A DNA stretch of 64,000 nt. It comes from JBDHTS01 sp044221445 (GTDB lineage Bacteria; Pseudomonadota; Alphaproteobacteria; Micavibrionales; Micavibrionaceae). The position numbers were made by a program, and so were the translations under genes. A model generated the notes under the pieces. It did not search any database and was not told the origin of the DNA. It worked only from the letters and a program-made list of their open reading frames with translations. The stretch covers positions 4,457 through 68,456 of the forward strand of contig JBGAPF010000010.1 in the NCBI GenBank assembly GCA_044221445.1, in the 5' to 3' direction. Shown one piece after another: positions 60,412 to 64,000 of this stretch. Positions within the stretch are counted from its first letter, which is position 1. Each line of letters opens with the position of its first letter.

Positions 60412-61523
60412 GTCGTGCCCTTCCTGAAATAACGCTGGGCCATCTGCAAAAGGATGCCGAGGCAGATCAGGCCGCCGGAAATATAGGGAAAGGTGCGCCC
60501 GATATTTTTGACCACCGCCAGCACGCTCACCGTCTCCGTGCTGCCTTCAAGGAAGGACGACTGGTAGAACGTGTAGCCCTTATAGCGCAAAGGCTCGTTC
60601 ATGCGGATCAGGGCCGGCCAGCGAACGGCGCCGTCGTTTACGGTGACGGCTGACTGGTAGGCCTTCGCGTCGCCGGTGCCGGGATAAAGCCGGCGTTCGA
60701 AATCGTCAAGGGTCACCGAGAACGGCAGGTCGGTACGGACACGGCGCATGGCGATCAGCGTCGTCTTGCCGCCGGTCGTGACGGTCTGGAGGATCGGCAT
60801 GTCCTCGAACACCGTATAGAGCCCGTCCGCCGAGTCCGTGCCATGAATGGTAAAGGTGATCCCGGCGCGATTTTTTTCGTCGACCGGGTCGCGCGGTATG
60901 GATTTCAGGTCGAAATTGATCGCCACGCCGTGGGGGTTTCCTTCCTCGCGCGCACGGGGCAGGCGCTGCAACGCGCAGTTCCGGCAATAGGACAGGATTT
61001 CGAGGGTAAAGGGCATGTCAGGACCGGCCAGTATGGCGCCCGGGCGCAGCCGGTCCTGCGCGAACACGGTCTCGCCGCCTTCCGCCCGCGGCAGCGCCAG
61101 TTCGACATGGCGGGCGTCTTCCATATAGTGCCGCGTCGCGCCTTCCGGGATGATCATGGTGCCTTCGATGCTGAATTGGGCCGTCAGGAACCCGCCGAAC
61201 AGCAGGAACATGGCCCCCAGATGGGTGACGATGATCCCGGCGTTCCGCCATTCCCATGTGTCGAGCGCCAGGCGGCACGCAAGGCCCATGAAGATGAAGA
61301 TAATGACGGTCAGCATGCCGGGCAGCGGCGCCAAATCCCACAGCCACAGAAAAAAGGAGGAAAAATAAGTTTCCTGGGCTTGATACAGGCCGACCTCTTT
61401 CTGGCTGACTGTGCCCGCGACCAGCAGGACCATCAGCCATAAAAGCGCAAATGAAAACAAATCGGCGCGGGCCAGGAAGCGGGCGCACCTTATCATCCTC
61501 TGCCTGAACGGGAATAAAGCCAT
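60408..61523 (-). CDS. ccsB: Cytochrome c maturation protein CcsB/ResB (System II)
   Basis: 371 aa from ATG 61523. Three or four membrane helices (LFSFALLWLMVLLVAGTVSQ, MLTVIIFIFMGLACRLALDT, AGIIVTHLGAMFLLFGGFLT with a conserved His) and a periplasmic domain; C-terminal EPLRYKGYTFYQSSFLEGS, PYISGGLICLGILLQMAQRY. This is the ResB pattern. Overlaps ccsA by 4 bp. First gene of the ccsB-ccsA-thioredoxin operon. Confidence 0.9.
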   Translation of the reverse strand: MALFPFRQRMIRCARFLARADLFSFALLWLMVLLVAGTVSQKEVGLYQAQETYFSSFFLWLWDLAPLPGMLTVIIFIFMGLACRLALDTWEWRNAGIIVTHLGAMFLLFGGFLTAQFSIEGTMIIPEGATRHYMEDARHVELALPRAEGGETVFAQDRLRPGAILAGPDMPFTLEILSYCRNCALQRLPRAREEGNPHGVAINFDLKSIPRDPVDEKNRAGITFTIHGTDSADGLYTVFEDMPILQTVTTGGKTTLIAMRRVRTDLPFSVTLDDFERRLYPGTGDAKAYQSAVTVNDGAVRWPALIRMNEPLRYKGYTFYQSSFLEGSTETVSVLAVVKNIGRTFPYISGGLICLGILLQMAQRYFRKGTT

Positions 61524-61694
61524 GGCGATACCGGTTGTCCCCTGCCCTGCTGATATGCAGAACGCAGGATGCGTTAGCAAGTTAAAAATGGCCGCTTGCG
61601 CTGCGGCAAGGGCTAAAGATGCTTTGGTGTCTGAAAAGCTGTAGAATAAGAGAAGGAACACCGTCTTTGTTTCTTTGAACGGAGCGCCACCACT

Positions 61695-62972
61695 ATGCAG
61701 GCAAGCCCTATCGATACCTATTACACGCGTACGCTTGTAGATCCTCCAGAATACAAAGCTTTAACAGGAATAGATCATGCGGATGTATGTGTCATTGGCG
61801 GAGGTCTGGCCGGCCTCAACACAGCTCTTGGCCTTTTGGAGCGTGGGCGTAATGCCGTTGTTCTGGAGGCGGGTCGGGTTGGATCCGGCGCGTCGGGACG
61901 GAATGGCGGCTTTGTCGCTAAAGGCTACTCCGCAGGAGAGGCGCGTCTCGCTGAAAAATTGGGGGAAGGTCATGCGCGTTCATTGATCGCCTTGAGCCGT
62001 AGCGGACGGGCGCTGATACGCCAGCGTATCGAAAACTATGCGATAGAGTGCGGGCCTGTCATCGACGGGGTGCTGACCGTCTCATGGAAGGACAAGCCGT
62101 GCGCATTACAGGAAAAGGCGAAGCTGCTGAACGGTCGTTTCGCCCTTGACCTTGAATTCTGGCCGCGCGAGCGCGTGAGGGAACACTGCCGAACCGACCG
62201 GTATTATGATGGGCTGTTCTCACCGGGGGATTTCCAGTTTCATCCGCTCAATTACGTCCATGGCCTTTCCCGCGCGATTGAAGCAAAAGGCGGACAGATT
62301 CATGAGAACAGCAGGGCGCTGCGCATTGAGAAAACTGCTGGCGGCTATATCGTTCACACGGCAGGAGGACATGTCCGGGCAAAACAGGTCGTCTTATGCT
62401 GTTCCATAGACGTGGACGATCTCGACCGGCGTCTGGCGCGCGCGGCGTTTTCGATTCTGACGTTTATCATGGTGACAGATCCCGTCGATCCAGCCCTTCT
62501 GGCGCAGTCGATCAATACGCGGCACGCGATTTACGACATGCGCTTTTCCAGCGACTATTACCGGGTCCTGCCCGATAACCGTATTCTCTGGGGCGGCCGG
62601 GTCGCGCTGCGCGACCAGCCCGATGCCATTGCCGGTCTTTTGCTCGGGGATCTTCTGAAAGTCTATCCACAGCTCGAAGGCCGTGTGAGAGCGGATATGG
62701 CCTGGTCAGGACGTTTATGTTACGCCCCGCATAAAATGCCCCAGATCGGACAGCTGGAAGAAGGATATTGGTACTGTACCTGTTTCGGCGGCCACGGGCT
62801 GGTGCCAACGACGGTGGGCGGCGAGGCCATAGCGGCAGCCATCGCCGAAGGGAGCGACCCGTATAAACTGTTCGCCCCTTTCGGCCTCGATTATGCGGGA
62901 GGGCGGCTGGGTCCGTACATCGCGCAGTCCGTTTATTACTGGTGGCGGTTGCGGGATGTTCTCGGCCTTTAA
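61695..62972 (+). CDS. FAD-dependent amine/amino-acid oxidoreductase (DAO family)
   Basis: 425 aa. FAD-binding ADVCVIGGGLAGLNTALGLL, GSGASGRNGGFVAKGYS, and C-terminal CFGGHGLVPTTVGGEAIAAA. The SGASGRNGGF box is typical of the gamma-glutamylputrescine oxidase (PuuB/OrdL) branch. Oxidises an amine or amino acid substrate; which one is not determinable. Divergent from ccsB. Confidence 0.88.
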   Translation: MQASPIDTYYTRTLVDPPEYKALTGIDHADVCVIGGGLAGLNTALGLLERGRNAVVLEAGRVGSGASGRNGGFVAKGYSAGEARLAEKLGEGHARSLIALSRSGRALIRQRIENYAIECGPVIDGVLTVSWKDKPCALQEKAKLLNGRFALDLEFWPRERVREHCRTDRYYDGLFSPGDFQFHPLNYVHGLSRAIEAKGGQIHENSRALRIEKTAGGYIVHTAGGHVRAKQVVLCCSIDVDDLDRRLARAAFSILTFIMVTDPVDPALLAQSINTRHAIYDMRFSSDYYRVLPDNRILWGGRVALRDQPDAIAGLLLGDLLKVYPQLEGRVRADMAWSGRLCYAPHKMPQIGQLEEGYWYCTCFGGHGLVPTTVGGEAIAAAIAEGSDPYKLFAPFGLDYAGGRLGPYIAQSVYYWWRLRDVLGL

Positions 62973-62975
62973 AAA

Positions 62976-64000
62976 TCAGCGCTCCCGCATGGAGGATTTG
63001 ATCGTTTTAATGAATGGCTTGAGGAGGTATTCCATGACCGTTTTCTTGCCGGTCATGATATCGGCGGTTGCCACCATGCCGGGAATGATTTCCAGTATCT
63101 GGCCCTTGCGCGTCAGATGCGTTTCAGAAGTACGGACACGGACGCGATAAAAGCTTTCGCCTTTTTCATTCGTAATCGAATCGGCGGAAATATTGACCAC
63201 TTCGCCTTTCAGGCCGCCGTAGATCGAATAATCATAAGCAGTCAGCTTCACAATGGCCGGCTGGCCGGGATAGATAAAGGCAATATCGGCAGGGCGTACA
63301 TTCGCTTCGATAAGCAGCTGGTCGTCTTTCGGTACGATCTCGATGATCGGCTGGCCCGGCTGGACGACCCCGCCGACCGTCGTGGCTTTGATGTCTTTGA
63401 TCGTTCCGTTGACGGGCGACCGCAGTTCCGTACGCGTCTTGCGGTCCTCAAGAGCGTTCAGGGTCGGGGCGATAGCGTTCATTTCAGCATTGGTAGCTGC
63501 CAGTTCTGTCTGGGCCTGGGCCTTGGACGAACTTTTCAGTTCGTTAATGCGCGCGTTGGCCTCGTTCACGGCAGATTCCGTACGCGGCAGGGAGGACAGC
63601 ACGCTGTTCAGTTCCGTCTCCCGTTCCTTGAGGTCACGGTCAAGCTGCAGCAATTCCATTCTCGGCGCCGAGCCGCGTTCGACCATGGGCGACGTCATGT
63701 CGCGCTGTTGCTGGGCAAGGCCGATCACCTGGCGCAGATCCGAGATTCGGCTGCGGGCCTCGTTCACTTCCGACCGCCGCTGCGACATCTGCTGTTCCAG
63801 GACCTGGATCTGGGATGTGACGTTGAGACGGTTGGCGCGGAAAGCCTGAAGTTCTTCCTTGACGCTTGACGGTGCGCCGTTGATTACATCGTCGGTGAAA
63901 ACTGGATTATCCTTCCCTTCCGCTTCGGCCTGCAGGCGCTGCAGTTTGGCTTTGAGGCTGAGGAATTTCTCGCGATTCGATCCCAGGTCCGAGGCGGCCT
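62976..64000 (-). CDS. HlyD-family type I secretion adaptor (5' end outside window)
   Basis: The last 341 or so residues; the frame stays open to the window edge. Long coiled-coil hairpin (LQRLQAEAEGKDNPVFTDDV, then helical heptads through EARSRISDLRQVIGLAQQQ), a lipoyl-like beta region (SPVNGTIKDIKATTVGGVVQ, PGQPIIEIVPKDDQLLIEAN) and the adaptor barrel (VRPADIAFIYPGQPAIVKLT, YRVRVRTSETHLTRKGQILE). It bridges an inner-membrane ABC exporter to TolC. The ABC transporter is expected just beyond the window end. Confidence 0.93.
   Translation of the reverse strand, partial: AASDLGSNREKFLSLKAKLQRLQAEAEGKDNPVFTDDVINGAPSSVKEELQAFRANRLNVTSQIQVLEQQMSQRRSEVNEARSRISDLRQVIGLAQQQRDMTSPMVERGSAPRMELLQLDRDLKERETELNSVLSSLPRTESAVNEANARINELKSSSKAQAQTELAATNAEMNAIAPTLNALEDRKTRTELRSPVNGTIKDIKATTVGGVVQPGQPIIEIVPKDDQLLIEANVRPADIAFIYPGQPAIVKLTAYDYSIYGGLKGEVVNISADSITNEKGESFYRVRVRTSETHLTRKGQILEIIPGMVATADIMTGKKTVMEYLLKPFIKTIKSSMRER

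Noticed and set aside
1..64000. CRISPR arrays, rRNA operon, replication origin
   Set aside because: No regularly spaced direct repeats, no rRNA sequence and no DnaA-box cluster were noticed on reading through the window.

Overview
This is a 64 kb stretch of fairly GC-rich bacterial chromosome, almost entirely single-copy housekeeping genes. The content points to an alphaproteobacterium: an IalB-family protein, a full aa3 oxidase cluster in alphaproteobacterial order (ctaC, ctaD, ctaB, a CoxF-like peptide, ctaG, ctaE, then DUF983 and surf1), an RNase E with a long S1-domain insertion, the lptC-lptA-lptB block behind kdsD, and a CycM-like anchored cytochrome c. The cytochrome c maturation genes present are of System II type (CcsB/CcsA), which is unusual for this class and suggests a deep-branching lineage. 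Genus-level placement cannot be made from sequence reading alone.

Layout. 1-4.7 kb: end of an ialB-like gene, M23 endopeptidase, lolA, recR, a small orphan protein and a response regulator with a decayed GGDEF-like domain. 4.83-6.85 kb: a complete IS1-like transposon with perfect 18-bp terminal repeats and an 8-bp target duplication. It carries a small basic protein, a multi-stem structured RNA, a membrane-anchored protein, a terminator, a second hairpin RNA with a 32-aa peptide, and the transposase. 6.9-11 kb: tRNA-Leu, an RNase D-like exonuclease, kdsD and lptC-lptA-lptB. 11-21 kb: putA, a 50-aa ORF, purD, tadA, an RluB-type synthase, rsmD, an HAD protein, a cytochrome c, pheA and several small proteins. 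21-33.6 kb: ftsK, membrane and PH-domain proteins, a zinc alcohol dehydrogenase, xseA, a TerD/TerA pair, ettA and a large orphan. 33.6-42.7 kb: surf1, DUF983, an Ldh-family dehydrogenase, the cox cluster and rsmE. 42.8-54.3 kb: ubiA, rne, rsmB, chorismate mutase, an XRE regulator, an acyltransferase-like protein, a CREST/ceramidase-like membrane protein, xthA, ybaB and dnaX. 54.3-64 kb: an orphan gene, SRP RNA, tRNA-Thr, an AT-rich HD-domain gene, yceI, an SRPBCC protein, a MauE-like protein, a thioredoxin with ccsA and ccsB, an FAD oxidoreductase, and a HlyD-type adaptor that runs off the window.

Working units. The lpt block joins KDO precursor synthesis (KdsD) to lipopolysaccharide export. 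The cox cluster holds the oxidase subunits plus its haem-O synthase, copper chaperone and SURF1. CcsB, CcsA and the thioredoxin overlap by 4 bp each and form a cytochrome c maturation operon.

The strongest candidate for something undescribed is the 2,020-bp transposon. Its cargo has more RNA secondary structure than coding capacity, including a stem that covers the ribosome binding site of a cargo gene and an apparently leaderless, operator-bearing promoter just inside the left end.
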